Source: an uncultured Eggerthellaceae bacterium
Lineage (GTDB): Bacteria > Actinomycetota > Coriobacteriia > Coriobacteriales > Eggerthellaceae
Length of the DNA: 64,000 nt
Assembly: GCA_910588985.1 (NCBI GenBank)
Contig: CAJURO010000005.1
Location: 20,585 to 84,584, forward strand
Direction: 5' to 3'
Made by a program: the position numbers and the translations under genes. The number at the start of each line of letters is the position of its first letter. The first letter of the stretch is position 1. Positions 37,035-46,731 of the stretch are shown here, one piece after another. A model generated the notes under the pieces. That model saw only the letters and a program-made list of their open reading frames with translations, was not told where the DNA came from and made no database searches.

Positions 37035-39152
37035 TTAAGCGTTCCCGCCGGCCTTGCTGACAATTTCCTGGGCAACGCTCTTCGGAACCGGCTCGTAGGA
37101 GTCGAACTGCATCGTATACACAGCGCGTCCCTGAGTACCACTGCGAAGGTCGGTTGCATAGCCGAACATCTGAGAGAGCGGTACCTTCGCGCTGATGGTC
37201 GTTGCGTTTCCGCGCTGCTCCTGTCCTTGGATCACACCGCGACGTGAAGGGATGTCTCCCATGACGAACCCGGTGTATTCTTCAGGCGTTTCAACCTCAA
37301 CAGCCATAACAGGCTCAAGGATGACAGGATCAGATTTGCGTAGTGCATCTTTGATGGCCATAGAGCCTGCCACCTTGAAAGCAGCCTCGGAGGAGTCGAC
37401 CTCGTGGAAGCTTCCGTCAATGAGCTCAACCTTGATGTCCTCAACAGGATAACCCGCAAGAACGCCAGAATTGAGTGCTTCTTTGATGCCCTTATCGACA
37501 GCTGGGATGAATTCCTTGGGAATAACGCCACCAACGATCTTGTTCTCGAACTCGTAGCCTTTGCCAGCCTCCTGAGGATACATGTTGATGATGGCGTGAC
37601 CATACTGACCATGACCACCAGACTGGCGAACGAACTTGCCTTCAGCGTTCAGAACCTCGTGACCTGGCCGCTCACGATAAGCAACCTGTGGCTTGCCAAC
37701 ATTCGCCTCGACCTTGAACTCGCGAAGGAGGCGATCGATGATGATCTCAAGGTGAAGCTCGCCCATGCCAGCGATGATCGTCTGACCAGTCTCGTGATTG
37801 GTAGACACGCGGAAGGTAGGATCTTCTTCTGCGAGCTTTTGAAGGGCGATGGACATCTTGTCTTGCTCGGCCTTCGTCTTAGGCTCAACAGCGATGTCGA
37901 TAACAGGGTCGGCGAACTGCATGGACTCGAGGATGATCGGTGCATCCTCGGCGCAAAGCGTATCGCCAGTCGAAGTGTCCTTAAGACCAACAACAGCAAC
38001 GATGTCGCCAGCGGAGCACTTATCGATATCCGTACGCTGGTTGGAATGCATCTGAAGGAGACGTCCGATGCGCTCCTTCTTGTCTTTCACAGCGTTCAAT
38101 GCATATGAACCCGAGTCCAAGGACCCCGAATAGCAGCGCAGATACGTGAGCTTGCCAACATAGGGGTCGGTCATGATCTTGAACGCGAGCGAAGCGAATG
38201 GCGCCTTGGGATCAGCTGGACGCTCCTCTTCTTCGCCGGTGTTGGGATTGATGCCCTTGATCGGAGGAATGTCAACAGGGCTTGGGAGGTAATCCACTAC
38301 CGCATCAAGCAGCTCCTGCACACCCTTGTTCTTGTAAGCCGAGCCAACGAAAACAGGATTGATCTTGCACTGGATAACACCCTTGCGAAGCGCAGCCTTG
38401 AACTCCTCGACGCTCACCTCTTCTTCCATGAGCACCTTCTCCATGAGGTTATCATCGCAATCAGCGGTGGCCTCAAGGAGCTCTTGACGATAAAGCTCAG
38501 CATCTTCAGCGAACTCAGCAGGGATCTCGTCAAGCGGCTCAGGATAGGTCATGCCCTTATCGTCAGCCTTGAAGTCCCATGCGGTCATCGTCACGAGATC
38601 GATGACGCCCCAGAACTGATCCTCAGCGCCCATGGGGAGCTGAGCAGCATAGGCAGGCGCATCCAGGCGGTCGCGCATGGTTTGGATAGCATGGAAGAAA
38701 TCAGCACCGACGCGGTCGTACTTATTGATGAAAGCGATTCGCGGAACGCCATAGCGCTCTGCCTGACGCCACACCGTCTCAGACTGCGGCTGAACACCTG
38801 CAACAGCGTCGAACACTGCAACCGTGCCATCAAGAACGCGAAGGGAACGCTCGACCTCAGCGGTGAAGTCAACGTGGCCTGGGGTGTCGATGATCTGGAA
38901 ACGATACTCCTTGCCCTTCTCCTCACCACGCGGATACTTCCAGAAGCAGGTCGTAGCTGCCGAGGTGATGGTCACGCCACGCTCTTGCTCCTGCTCCATC
39001 CAGTCCATAGTGGCGGCTCCATCATGGACCTCGCCGATCTTATGAGTCTTACCCGTATAGTAGAGAATACGCTCGGTCGTCGTGGTCTTGCCCGCATCGA
39101 TATGGGCCATGATGCCGAAATTGCGTGTCTCTTTCAAATCGAGTTTTGCCAT
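37035..39152 (-). CDS. fusA: Elongation factor G
   Basis: 705 residues with all five domains. G motifs: [20 protein letters not shown] (P-loop, about 18-37), DTPGHVDF and NKYD. The domain IV region ([20 protein letters not shown]) that enters the decoding site and the C-terminal [20 protein letters not shown] are intact. It drives GTP-dependent translocation. It sits in the str operon order rpsL-rpsG-fusA, 21 bases after rpsG. Confidence 0.98.
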   Translation of the reverse strand: MAKLDLKETRNFGIMAHIDAGKTTTTERILYYTGKTHKIGEVHDGAATMDWMEQEQERGVTITSAATTCFWKYPRGEEKGKEYRFQIIDTPGHVDFTAEVERSLRVLDGTVAVFDAVAGVQPQSETVWRQAERYGVPRIAFINKYDRVGADFFHAIQTMRDRLDAPAYAAQLPMGAEDQFWGVIDLVTMTAWDFKADDKGMTYPEPLDEIPAEFAEDAELYRQELLEATADCDDNLMEKVLMEEEVSVEEFKAALRKGVIQCKINPVFVGSAYKNKGVQELLDAVVDYLPSPVDIPPIKGINPNTGEEEERPADPKAPFASLAFKIMTDPYVGKLTYLRCYSGSLDSGSYALNAVKDKKERIGRLLQMHSNQRTDIDKCSAGDIVAVVGLKDTSTGDTLCAEDAPIILESMQFADPVIDIAVEPKTKAEQDKMSIALQKLAEEDPTFRVSTNHETGQTIIAGMGELHLEIIIDRLLREFKVEANVGKPQVAYRERPGHEVLNAEGKFVRQSGGHGQYGHAIINMYPQEAGKGYEFENKIVGGVIPKEFIPAVDKGIKEALNSGVLAGYPVEDIKVELIDGSFHEVDSSEAAFKVAGSMAIKDALRKSDPVILEPVMAVEVETPEEYTGFVMGDIPSRRGVIQGQEQRGNATTISAKVPLSQMFGYATDLRSGTQGRAVYTMQFDSYEPVPKSVAQEIVSKAGGNA

Positions 39153-39173
39153 GTGTCTATTCCTTCCCGATGC

Positions 39174-39644
39174 CTAGAAGCGGTAGTGAGAGAAGGCGCG
39201 ATTGGCCTCGGCCATCTTGTACATATCCTCACGCTTCTTCACAGCGGCACCGGTGTTTTGAGAAGCGTCGATGATTTCATTAGCAAGACGCTCCTTCATG
39301 GTGTGCTCACGACGAGCGCGAGAGTAATCGACGATCCAGCGGATCGCAAGGGTGGTGGCGCGACGGGAGTTGACCTCCATCGGCACCTGGTAGGTAGCGC
39401 CGCCAACACGCTTGGGCTTGCACTCAAGAGTTGGACGGACATTGTCCATGGCCTTTTTGAACACGGACAGCGGATCTTCGCCCGTGCGCTCTTCGACGAT
39501 ATCGAAAGCGCTGTAGACGATACGCTCTGCAAGGGACTTCTTGCCATCACGCATGATCTTGTTGATAAGCTGCGTGACAAGACGGTTGTTGAACTTCGCG
39601 TCAGGCTGAACGACCCGACGAGTTGCTGCTGCACGACGTGGCAT
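39174..39644 (-). CDS. rpsG: 30S ribosomal protein S7
   Basis: 156 residues. [20 protein letters not shown] at the start and [20 protein letters not shown] near residue 80 are S7 signatures. It nucleates assembly of the 30S head and in E. coli represses the str operon. The gap of 85 bases to rpsL holds no evident element. Confidence 0.97.
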   Translation of the reverse strand: MPRRAAATRRVVQPDAKFNNRLVTQLINKIMRDGKKSLAERIVYSAFDIVEERTGEDPLSVFKKAMDNVRPTLECKPKRVGGATYQVPMEVNSRRATTLAIRWIVDYSRARREHTMKERLANEIIDASQNTGAAVKKREDMYKMAEANRAFSHYRF

Positions 39645-39729
39645 GCTTTTCTCCTTCTGCTAGTGCGCGCTTCTGATCAGAGTCATCCGACCATTAGACC
39701 TCATGCGAAGGCCCGCGCGACTTACTCTG

Positions 39730-40101
39730 TTATTTCGGGCGCTTTGCGCCATAACGGCTGCGTGCCTGCAAACGGTTGTCCACCGGTGCGCAGTCAAGAG
39801 CCGCACGAATGACCTTGTAACGAACGCCAGGCAGGTCCTTAACACGTCCGCCACGAATGAGCACCATGGAGTGCTCCTGAAGATTGTGCCCGATGCCTGG
39901 GATATAGGCAGTGACTTCCATGCCGTTGACAAGACGTACACGGCAGACCTTGCGAAGCGCAGAATTCGGCTTCTTCGGGGTAGTTGTGTACACACGGGTG
40001 CACACGCCGCGCTTTTGCGGGTTGCCCTTGAGAGCAGGTGTCTTCTTCTTGTCCACTTGCTTCTGGCGACCCTTGCGCACGAGCTGATTGATTGTAGGCA
40101 T
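39730..40101 (-). CDS. rpsL: 30S ribosomal protein S12
   Basis: 123 residues. [17 protein letters not shown] contains Lys43 and [16 protein letters not shown] contains Lys88, the two positions altered in streptomycin-resistant strains elsewhere; both are wild type here. S12 monitors decoding in the A site. It is the first gene of the cluster and has a leader of about 200 bases from a strong promoter. Confidence 0.97.
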   Translation of the reverse strand: MPTINQLVRKGRQKQVDKKKTPALKGNPQKRGVCTRVYTTTPKKPNSALRKVCRVRLVNGMEVTAYIPGIGHNLQEHSMVLIRGGRVKDLPGVRYKVIRAALDCAPVDNRLQARSRYGAKRPK

Positions 40102-40163
40102 TGTCCCTCTTTCTTTTGTCCTCTATTGAGCTTCGTTCTCTTCTGAAGCCTTCTCTGCCTAGA

Positions 40164-40302
40164 CGATTTCGCGAAACCTGCAAAAAAATGTGCAAGGCTG
40201 CGCGAAATCGGGCCGACAAAGCATCGTAAAGAAAAAACTCGCCGTCGAACTGCTTCTTCTTCATACTAGGCACGAAAAAGAAGCGTCCCATCTCTGAGAC
40301 GC
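40164..40302 (-). other. Structured 5' leader of the rpsL operon
   Basis: The inferred transcript starts near 40304. A 5'-end hairpin GCGTC/GACGC (40302-40298 with 40287-40283) is followed by a U-rich stretch. A perfect 10-bp stem CGATTTCGCG/CGCGAAATCG (40210-40201 with 40173-40164) then encloses a 27-base loop with a T7 run. The leader may be a site of feedback control by a ribosomal protein; this is inferred from structure only. Confidence 0.45.
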
Positions 40303-40310
40303 GAAGCAGA

Positions 40311-40339
40311 ATGTTACTGGTAAGTTGCCCGTGTGTCAA
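40311..40339 (-). promoter_or_regulatory. Consensus-type housekeeping promoter of rpsL
   Basis: TTGACA (40339-40334), exactly 17 bases, then TAACAT (40316-40311) on the minus strand. It gives a start site near 40304, about 200 bases before the rpsL ATG. Confidence 0.85.
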
Positions 40340-40412
40340 ACGCCACTAAGTCGGGCGTGCCCATACTTGGCACAAAACCAAAATCCCGAATCATATCGAT
40401 ATCAGCAACAGA

Positions 40413-41774
40413 TCAATTGAGTATCCTCGAAGCGATCTGCTTCTTGCGTGAGAGGACTCCAGGCATCCATGTGCCACCTGTGCCCGTGCATTCTATTCCA
40501 AAGGCGCGATTTACGATCTTTAGGTCCCCCTCTGCAAGCAGCTGAGTGCCTTCTGCGATGATATCTGTCGCCATAAGCAGAACGACGACATACCCGTGCG
40601 TCTCTTTGAGCGTGCGCATATGTTCGCGGATCTCATCCTCACGCGCCATGACGCCAGGAAGGTCAACTGTTTCATGCTGAGCGATCAGGATGACGTCATC
40701 GCCTAATTGGAATTCCTTCGAATCCGCTTCGACAAGCTCCTTTATCGGCATGCTATCCTCGGCACCACGGCACTTGAACACACGCAAGCCGAAATCAAGC
40801 ACATCTTCGCCCGCTCTCTTCGCTAAGAGCTCGGCCTGCTCACGATCTACGTCGGTCGTCGTGGGAGACTTCAAGATAACCGTATCAGTAAGGATCGCTG
40901 AGAGGAGAACGCGCGCAATATTGGCAGGGATCTCGATACCCGCCCGCGCATACTCAAGGCACACGATGGTAGCCGTGCTGCCAAGCGGAAGATTCAAGAA
41001 CTGGATCGGGTTGCGTGTCGCCACATCGGCGATACGATGATGGTCAACGATCTCCACGACCTCGGCTTCCTCAATGCCATTTGCCGCCTGCCTCACCTCG
41101 TTGTGGTCAACAAGGATGACTTTGCGCTTCGGCGGAGTAGCTACATCAGAGCGCGTTACGATGCCGATTGCATGGCCTGCCTCATCAAGGACCACTCCTT
41201 CGCGCAGCTCGGAGGCGATAAGGTCATCGACCGTCTCGTTGAGGATGTCTTCAGAATCAAAGAGCATCACATTGGTCATCATGAGCTCAGAGACTTTTTG
41301 GGAGAGGGATTCGATGAGCGATGTTGCTACCGCCATCGTTGAAGAGGGATCGTCATCTTCGATCGCATCGGTGGCGGAGATATAACGCTCTGCGATCGCT
41401 CGCGTTGAAATAAGACCTTGGAACTCGCCTGATTCGTCCTCCACGACAAGCGAGCGGACGTTATGCTTGCGAAGGAGCCTTCCCGCTTCGAGCATAGGTG
41501 CTTCCGAGGAGATCGAGACAGGGTCTTCGGTCATGACGTCGCCAAGGCGCACATGCACATGCGTGATCACCCGAGGCGGCTCAACAGCGCTTGAAGAGAG
41601 GACCCATTCGCTCTCGGGAGGCAAAGGGCCGAGGCGCGCGGGAATGTAGATGACCTCTTCTGACCGTCCAGCTCGCTTCGCCATCTCATTCTTGAGGTAT
41701 GCGTAGCCAACCGCAGCGCATATCGAGTCATTGTCGGGGTTCTTATGCCCTACGACGAGGATCGGTGTTGGCAT
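40413..41774 (-). CDS. ppaC: Manganese-type (family II) inorganic pyrophosphatase with CBS domains
   Basis: 453 residues. N-terminal DHH-type metal site GHKNPDNDSICAA (about residues 9-21), a pair of CBS domains inserted at about 75-215 (VRSLVVEDESGEFQGLISTR and GVVLDEAGHAIGIVTRSDVA), the second metal motif VDHHRIAD (about 240) and a C-terminal DHHA2 domain. The enzyme hydrolyses pyrophosphate in the cytoplasm with Mn or Co, and adenine nucleotides bound to CBS domains regulate it in known members. The length suggests that the DRTGG domain found between the CBS domains in some relatives is absent. Start ATG at 41774 after GGAGA. Transcribed toward the rpsL promoter. Confidence 0.93.
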   Translation of the reverse strand: MPTPILVVGHKNPDNDSICAAVGYAYLKNEMAKRAGRSEEVIYIPARLGPLPPESEWVLSSSAVEPPRVITHVHVRLGDVMTEDPVSISSEAPMLEAGRLLRKHNVRSLVVEDESGEFQGLISTRAIAERYISATDAIEDDDPSSTMAVATSLIESLSQKVSELMMTNVMLFDSEDILNETVDDLIASELREGVVLDEAGHAIGIVTRSDVATPPKRKVILVDHNEVRQAANGIEEAEVVEIVDHHRIADVATRNPIQFLNLPLGSTATIVCLEYARAGIEIPANIARVLLSAILTDTVILKSPTTTDVDREQAELLAKRAGEDVLDFGLRVFKCRGAEDSMPIKELVEADSKEFQLGDDVILIAQHETVDLPGVMAREDEIREHMRTLKETHGYVVVLLMATDIIAEGTQLLAEGDLKIVNRAFGIECTGTGGTWMPGVLSRKKQIASRILN

Positions 41775-41925
41775 CCTGTCTCCTTATCACTTGAGGCACC
41801 TATGGACTCCCTGTCCATGTCTTGGCATACATGATAGGCAAACCAAGCCCGCTTGCGCCTTATGCCCTCATGATCTGTCCGCGAGCGGCGTCGAGGAAGA
41901 GCGGTGCCTGGAGCGTCGATAGGCC

Positions 41926-42891
41926 TTAATACGAGTAACGATCGACGTATCCGCTCCCCGACCCAATGGTGTCCGATGCGCCAGAAGCACCAAACGTCGT
42001 ATCTATGCGGGTCCATTCGTTTGCTGGAACGGAGAACTCGACCGAATGCCATGTTCCATCGATGTACACCATGTTCCAAGAATGATAAATGCTGTCTGGA
42101 TCGACATAGCCTGTCATTACCTTCGTGGGAATTCCCAACGAACGCAGCATTGCTCCTGTAAGCGAAGCATAGTCGAAGCAGATCCCATATCCGCTTGCAA
42201 GCGTCGCATCTGGATCAGGAATGTATCCCGTTGCCGATGCAAGCTCGGAGGCCTTTTGCTTGTCATAGGATATGTTCTCGATCACCCATGAGTAGATATT
42301 CCTCAGAACATCTCCCTCATTCTCAGCACCGCTTGCAAGCTCGCGCGCTTTTGCAACGACGGCGCTTGACGCATCGAAATCGCACATCACGTTCGCAGCG
42401 AGGAACGGTGCAAACTCATCCTTGAGCGTAACAGACATATCTACGCTCTGAAGCTCGACATAATTGTTGCCAGATGTATTCTGCATGACTCTGAACGTAT
42501 ACGAGCCGCTTCCCATGTTCACAGGAACGACGATCGGCTCCCCGTCCGAAGGAATGTCATAGTTATAGGTCATCTCGCCTTTGATGACTTGGAACTTGCA
42601 TTTCGCAGGCGACGTGACAGAAGCGCTCACTACCCCATCCGACACGTGCGAAGTATCGATCGAGGCACCATTCTTGCTGACTGCTTCGGCGCTCTCGAAC
42701 GGGAATGTAACAGGAGAAGCAAGAAGCGTGAAAGGAGGACCTGAGGTCTCGCTCTGCTCTCCTGCTGTAGATGGATTACGCGCGGATCCCCCTTCTGAAG
42801 AAGAGCACCCTGCAACGAATATCGCGCACATAAGGACGATAAGGACAGCGCACAGCGAGTACGTACGATCACCAAGTGACATCCTGCGCAT
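41926..42891 (-). CDS. Transglutaminase-like lipoprotein
   Basis: 321 residues from the ATG at 42891 after GAAAGGG. The signal peptide ends in a lipobox (IFVAGCSSS), so the protein is anchored outside the membrane. A middle beta-rich region is followed by a transglutaminase/protease-like core with catalytic Cys in GYGICFDYASL, His in YHSWNMVYIDG and a following Asp/Glu region (GTWHSVEFS). Members may cross-link or cut cell-wall-associated proteins; the substrate is unknown. It lies between the pyrophosphatase and the OPT transporter on the same strand with gaps of about 150-180 bases that hold no clear terminator. Confidence 0.88.
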   Translation of the reverse strand: MRRMSLGDRTYSLCAVLIVLMCAIFVAGCSSSEGGSARNPSTAGEQSETSGPPFTLLASPVTFPFESAEAVSKNGASIDTSHVSDGVVSASVTSPAKCKFQVIKGEMTYNYDIPSDGEPIVVPVNMGSGSYTFRVMQNTSGNNYVELQSVDMSVTLKDEFAPFLAANVMCDFDASSAVVAKARELASGAENEGDVLRNIYSWVIENISYDKQKASELASATGYIPDPDATLASGYGICFDYASLTGAMLRSLGIPTKVMTGYVDPDSIYHSWNMVYIDGTWHSVEFSVPANEWTRIDTTFGASGASDTIGSGSGYVDRYSY

Positions 42892-43072
42892 GCGTCCCTT
42901 TCATAGCACGAGATCATCAAAGCCTGTTGCACGTTCCCAACAGACGAAACCATCAATCCATCAGTCTAGCATCTTGCCTGAAAAGACAGGAGCAAATCTA
43001 TAACTTCCTCGCAAGAGCACCATGCCCTTCCTTCCATCACAAGAGCAGGGAAAGGAGCAGCTGATCGGGCCT

Positions 43073-44779
43073 CTAAGCACCAAGGGCAGAGAAGGTGAGC
43101 ACGATGGCAAGCACGATGCCGATGATCGACTCTCCGCCAAGAAGCCCTGAGGCCACGATGATGCCACTCTCTTGCGCTTCCTCACCATGACTTTCCTTTG
43201 GAGCAGAGCGGCGTTTTGCGAATCTATCGAAGATAAGCTTGCCTACCCCACCAATGAATGCTGTGAGGGACATATAGAAGGGCAGATAGATGCCAAGCCC
43301 GATCATCATAGAAGGAAGACCGACGAGGTAAAGCGCAGCCCCGATAAAAAGGCCAACAAGGAATGCGGGAGGATGGGAAATGCCACCGACCATTGATGCC
43401 ACCACAGAGCTCTGAGCAGCAACGAACTCGCATCCAGGCCCAAACGCATCAGCGCCATAAGCAGTAAGGAGAACCTGCATGGCCACGATCGCAACGACCG
43501 AACCGACAAGCGCGCCGATCGCTTGGCCTATCCATTGCGCACGAGCGCTCGTGCCAAGCATATGACCAGCCTTGAAATCATTCATGACATCTCCCGCAAG
43601 CCCGCACGCGATGGAGACGAATGCCGCGATGAAGAAGAGCTTCACCTCAGAGATGTCGATAAGGAGCGCAACGGCAAAGAGAGCGATGAGCCCGAATATC
43701 TCCATGGGATCGATGCCTGTCTGCCCTACGCTCTGAGCCGCCATCGCACAGCCGAGAAATGCAAGGGCAACAACACAGAGCCCAACAGGAAATGGAAGGT
43801 CAAGCGCGATGCAAAGAGCGCTCAGCACGCTTGCAAGGCCAATAGCGATGAGCAGTGCGCGTGTCTTGGAGAACGTACGAGGAGCTGAAACGGAGCCATT
43901 CACGCAACTTGCCTGCGTGGCACCGAGAAGCTCTGCATCGGCCTTCGTCCTTGCAAAGTAAGAACGAACAGAGCGAGCTGCCTTTGGAAGGATATCCTTT
44001 CCGATAACCGCTATGCCGCATCCCATCATGCAGCCCATACCTAAGCAGGAAACCAACGCGCGGGCAGCCTCAGCGTCCATGAGCCCAAGTGCGCTGCTGC
44101 CCACCACAATGCCGAAGTTCGCGATGAGCGCACCAGCGAACCATGCTGCAACCGCACCTGTCCCAATGAGAAAGCCAACTGCAAGCGACATCGGTGAATT
44201 GTAGATGCCAAACGTCACACCAGGGATGTTCAAAGGGAAAAGCATGGAAGGAATCAGCTTGAGCGCATCGCGTAAAAAGCAGTAGATACCCGCAAATCCC
44301 ATGGACGCGAACAGCTTAACGCCAACCTTGCCACCTTCGTTTCCCGCCTCGAGGGTGCGAGCAGCAGCTTCTCCGATAGGGTACTCAAGCTCAGCATGCT
44401 CTATGAAATGAGTGCGGAAGAACATGCACCCTAGAAGGCCGCAGAGCGAGCCAGCGATCACAATGGCAAAGAGCGCCCCTGCATCGATCTGGTCTGCAAG
44501 CCCAAGCATCCATGCACCAGGTATGACGAAAACAAGACCTCCGGCAACCATGGCGCCTGCCGACATGACCGTATGAGTAACGTTCGCCTCATTGAGCGAC
44601 GCATGACCACGCCCAACGAGCCTCAAGAAGAAGAGCGATATAACCGCAGCGAACACGATCGGCCAAGGCAATGCGCCCATCTTCAATGCGGTATACACTG
44701 ATGAAGCTGTGATGACCACGCATCCGATGACGCCGATCACCACTCCTCGTAAGGTTAGCTGCCCACGCATTTCATTCAC
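43073..44779 (-). CDS. OPT-family transporter (oligopeptide or metal-chelate)
   Basis: 568 residues from a GTG at 44779; an ATG three codons later is the alternative. About 15 membrane helices. Features of the OPT family include the early LTLRGVVIGVIGCVVITASS helix, NVTHTVMSAGAMVAGGLVF and the cytoplasmic HAELEYPIGEAAARTLEAG. OPT proteins import peptides or metal-siderophore-like complexes with protons. It follows the Cys-rich 76-residue gene by 12 bases and is probably co-transcribed with it and with citrate synthase. Confidence 0.88.
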   Translation of the reverse strand: MNEMRGQLTLRGVVIGVIGCVVITASSVYTALKMGALPWPIVFAAVISLFFLRLVGRGHASLNEANVTHTVMSAGAMVAGGLVFVIPGAWMLGLADQIDAGALFAIVIAGSLCGLLGCMFFRTHFIEHAELEYPIGEAAARTLEAGNEGGKVGVKLFASMGFAGIYCFLRDALKLIPSMLFPLNIPGVTFGIYNSPMSLAVGFLIGTGAVAAWFAGALIANFGIVVGSSALGLMDAEAARALVSCLGMGCMMGCGIAVIGKDILPKAARSVRSYFARTKADAELLGATQASCVNGSVSAPRTFSKTRALLIAIGLASVLSALCIALDLPFPVGLCVVALAFLGCAMAAQSVGQTGIDPMEIFGLIALFAVALLIDISEVKLFFIAAFVSIACGLAGDVMNDFKAGHMLGTSARAQWIGQAIGALVGSVVAIVAMQVLLTAYGADAFGPGCEFVAAQSSVVASMVGGISHPPAFLVGLFIGAALYLVGLPSMMIGLGIYLPFYMSLTAFIGGVGKLIFDRFAKRRSAPKESHGEEAQESGIIVASGLLGGESIIGIVLAIVLTFSALGA

Positions 44780-44791
44780 GAATGTAGTGTC

Positions 44792-45022
44792 CTAATCTGA
44801 GAGCTTGCCTGCGCGCTCATCCTGAAGCTGCTTCTTGCGTTGCATGCAAAGCGAGACCACGCCCGCTCCTTCTGGATCGAGGTAATAGCAGCGATATCCG
44901 CAATTGCCATATCCGCTGCATGAGCTGCATTTAAGCTGTGCTACCGTGAAGCCATCAAGCGCTTCGGCATCAAGCTTGCGAAACCCCTTCGGGGTTGGTC
45001 TTCCCTTTATCCCTTCGCTCAT
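44792..45022 (-). CDS. Small cysteine-rich protein of unknown function
   Basis: 76 residues with a strong ribosome site (AAGGAGG, 5 bases before the ATG at 45022). Five cysteines lie in one block: CSSC (32, 35), Cys41, Cys45 and Cys59, with Gly, Tyr and Asn between them. Flanks are charged. The pattern suggests a metal or Fe-S ligand set, or a redox protein. I recognise no family. It lies 18 bases after the citrate synthase gene and 12 before the OPT gene, so the three likely share a transcript. A link to metal transport by the OPT protein is possible but only inferred. Confidence 0.75.
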   Translation of the reverse strand: MSEGIKGRPTPKGFRKLDAEALDGFTVAQLKCSSCSGYGNCGYRCYYLDPEGAGVVSLCMQRKKQLQDERAGKLSD

Positions 45023-45040
45023 CTACCCCTCCTTGAGCGC

Positions 45041-46477
45041 TTATCTCTCTTCGATTCTAATATAGTCGCGTACGCCAGTTCTCGTGTTCTTGTAAGCGGG
45101 GCGTATTATTCTTTTGCCGCTCACGATCTCCTCAAACCGATGGGCAGCCCAACCAGCCATGCGCCCGCATGCGAACAGGGGGGTATAGAGATCCTCTGGG
45201 ATGCCCATCATCGAGTAAACGAAACCCGAATACATGTCGATGTTCGCGCAAAGCGTCTTCGTGACGCCACGCTCACCAGCGACAACCTCTGGGGCAACGC
45301 GCTCGATCGTCTCAAGAAGTCCAAGCTCCGCTTCGAATTCAGAGTTCTTCGCTAAGGTGCGTGCAAAATCCTTGCAAATGACTGCGCGTGGATCAGAGAG
45401 CGTATAGACCGCATGTCCCATGCCATAGACAAGGCCAGTGCCATCGTAGGCTTCCTTGCGCACGATGCGACGCAGATAATCCGCAACGCTGCCCTCGTCT
45501 GCCCACCTCTCCTGAGGAATAGCCTGCTTGATCTCTTTTTGCATAGCGCGAACCTTATGATTCGCACCACCATGCTTATAGCCCTTGAGCGCACCTATGG
45601 CAGCTGAATATGCCGAATAAGGGTCAGTATCAGAAGAGCTTATGACGCGGGTAGCGAATGTCGAGTTGTTGCCTCCACCATGCTCGGTATGCAAGCAGAG
45701 CATGACATCGAGCATGCGTGCTTCCTCTTTTGTAAAGCTCCGATCGGGGCGAAGCATCGAGAGGATGGTCTCAGCAGATGACTGTCCTTCGATGAAGCGA
45801 TGCATGATCATGGACTCATGATTGAACTTCGCACGCTTGCTGTAATAAGAAAGCACCATGATGCGCGGTAATCGGCTGATGAGCGAGAGCGCAGTGTGTA
45901 TCTCATGCTTGGGAGTGCGCTCTTCAGCATGCTCGTCATATGCATAGAGTTGGAGAATGGAGCGCGAAAGGACGTTCATGATATCCGGCGCTGCACCATG
46001 CATGATCATGGAAGCGGTGAATCCATCAGGAAGCTCACGTTGGGAATCGATGACCGATATGAAGCGCTCAAGCTCAGAGGCGGAGGGAAGCTTGCCCATA
46101 AGGAGGAGATAACAGATCTCTTCAAAGCGAAAGCGCTTATCGGAAGTAGGAGAGCCAAGGAGGTCATAGAGCTCGTAGCCACGTATGGTGAACGACCCTT
46201 CATCAGGAACCTTGATCCCATCGACCATATTGTATCCGTGCACGTTGGAGATATGCGTGATGCCCGCCACCACGCCCGAGCCATCCTGATTGCGCAGACC
46301 ACGCTTAACGCTCTGGTCAGCAAAGAGTGCAGGATCGATGGCGTTGACTTCGCTGAAGGTCTCGTATAGATCGATATTGCCTGCCTCATCTTCGCTGATA
46401 TCAAGCGTTTTCGCATCCCCTACCTTGACCTCACCATCATCGGTGCGGATAAGTCTCTCATCGATCTCAATTGCCAT
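45041..46477 (-). CDS. gltA: Citrate synthase
   Basis: 478 residues from the ATG at 46477, which has GAGGG 5 bases upstream; an in-frame extension to 46588 crosses the promoter region and is rejected. Catalytic residues are visible in LHTEHGGGNNSTFATRV (first His) and YGMGHAVYTLSDPRAV (second His). The N terminus is about 50 residues longer than in the short bacterial forms. It condenses oxaloacetate and acetyl-CoA. With PFOR in the same window it fits an anaerobe that makes citrate for glutamate synthesis. Divergent from the tRNA gene. Confidence 0.95.
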   Translation of the reverse strand: MAIEIDERLIRTDDGEVKVGDAKTLDISEDEAGNIDLYETFSEVNAIDPALFADQSVKRGLRNQDGSGVVAGITHISNVHGYNMVDGIKVPDEGSFTIRGYELYDLLGSPTSDKRFRFEEICYLLLMGKLPSASELERFISVIDSQRELPDGFTASMIMHGAAPDIMNVLSRSILQLYAYDEHAEERTPKHEIHTALSLISRLPRIMVLSYYSKRAKFNHESMIMHRFIEGQSSAETILSMLRPDRSFTKEEARMLDVMLCLHTEHGGGNNSTFATRVISSSDTDPYSAYSAAIGALKGYKHGGANHKVRAMQKEIKQAIPQERWADEGSVADYLRRIVRKEAYDGTGLVYGMGHAVYTLSDPRAVICKDFARTLAKNSEFEAELGLLETIERVAPEVVAGERGVTKTLCANIDMYSGFVYSMMGIPEDLYTPLFACGRMAGWAAHRFEEIVSGKRIIRPAYKNTRTGVRDYIRIEER

Positions 46478-46570
46478 GAATTCCCTCGTTTGCATGCTGT
46501 TCTTTTGTATAAGCGAGTATTTTACGCAATATTGTTTGCAAGAATGATCAGAAGTGACTTGAAATTGTTG

Positions 46571-46599
46571 TTGACAAGCCATCCTCACTTTGACAAAAT
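46571..46599 (+). promoter_or_regulatory. Promoter of tRNA-Arg
   Basis: TTGACA (46571-46576), 17 bases, CAAAAT (46594-46599). The start of transcription would be near 46606, 15 bases before the tRNA. Confidence 0.65.
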
Positions 46600-46620
46600 A
46601 GCTCTGCTGATTTCAAATGT

Positions 46621-46697
46621 GCGCCATTACCTCAGCTGGATAGAGGAGCTGACTACGAATCAGACCGTCGGGGGTTCGAATCCCTCATGGCGCACCA
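46621..46697 (+). tRNA. tRNA-Arg (anticodon ACG)
   Basis: 77 bases including an encoded CCA. Acceptor GCGCCAT (46621-46627) pairs with ATGGCGC (46687-46693). The D arm is CCTC/GAGG, and the anticodon loop CTACGAA has anticodon ACG. The T arm contains GGTTCGAATCC. The discriminator is A, followed by CCA. The first anticodon base is expected to be deaminated to inosine to read CGU/CGC/CGA. Confidence 0.97.
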
Positions 46698-46707
46698 GCG
46701 AACTCCC

Positions 46708-46731
46708 AGGCCATCGCAAGGTGGCCTTTTT
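46708..46731 (+). terminator. Terminator of tRNA-Arg
   Basis: AGGCCA (46708-46713) pairs with TGGCCT (46722-46727), extended by a T-G and a C-G pair, then T residues to 46731. It lies 10 bases after the CCA end. Confidence 0.85.

Noticed and set aside
35500..40100. Several plus-strand open frames of 80-440 codons over rplD, fusA and neighbours
   Set aside because: All mirror conserved minus-strand genes; none has a domain or ribosome site.
39839..40265. Leader ORF beginning MKKKQFDGEFF that overlaps rpsL out of frame
   Set aside because: No ribosome site, and it runs far into rpsL in another frame, as expected by chance next to a conserved gene.
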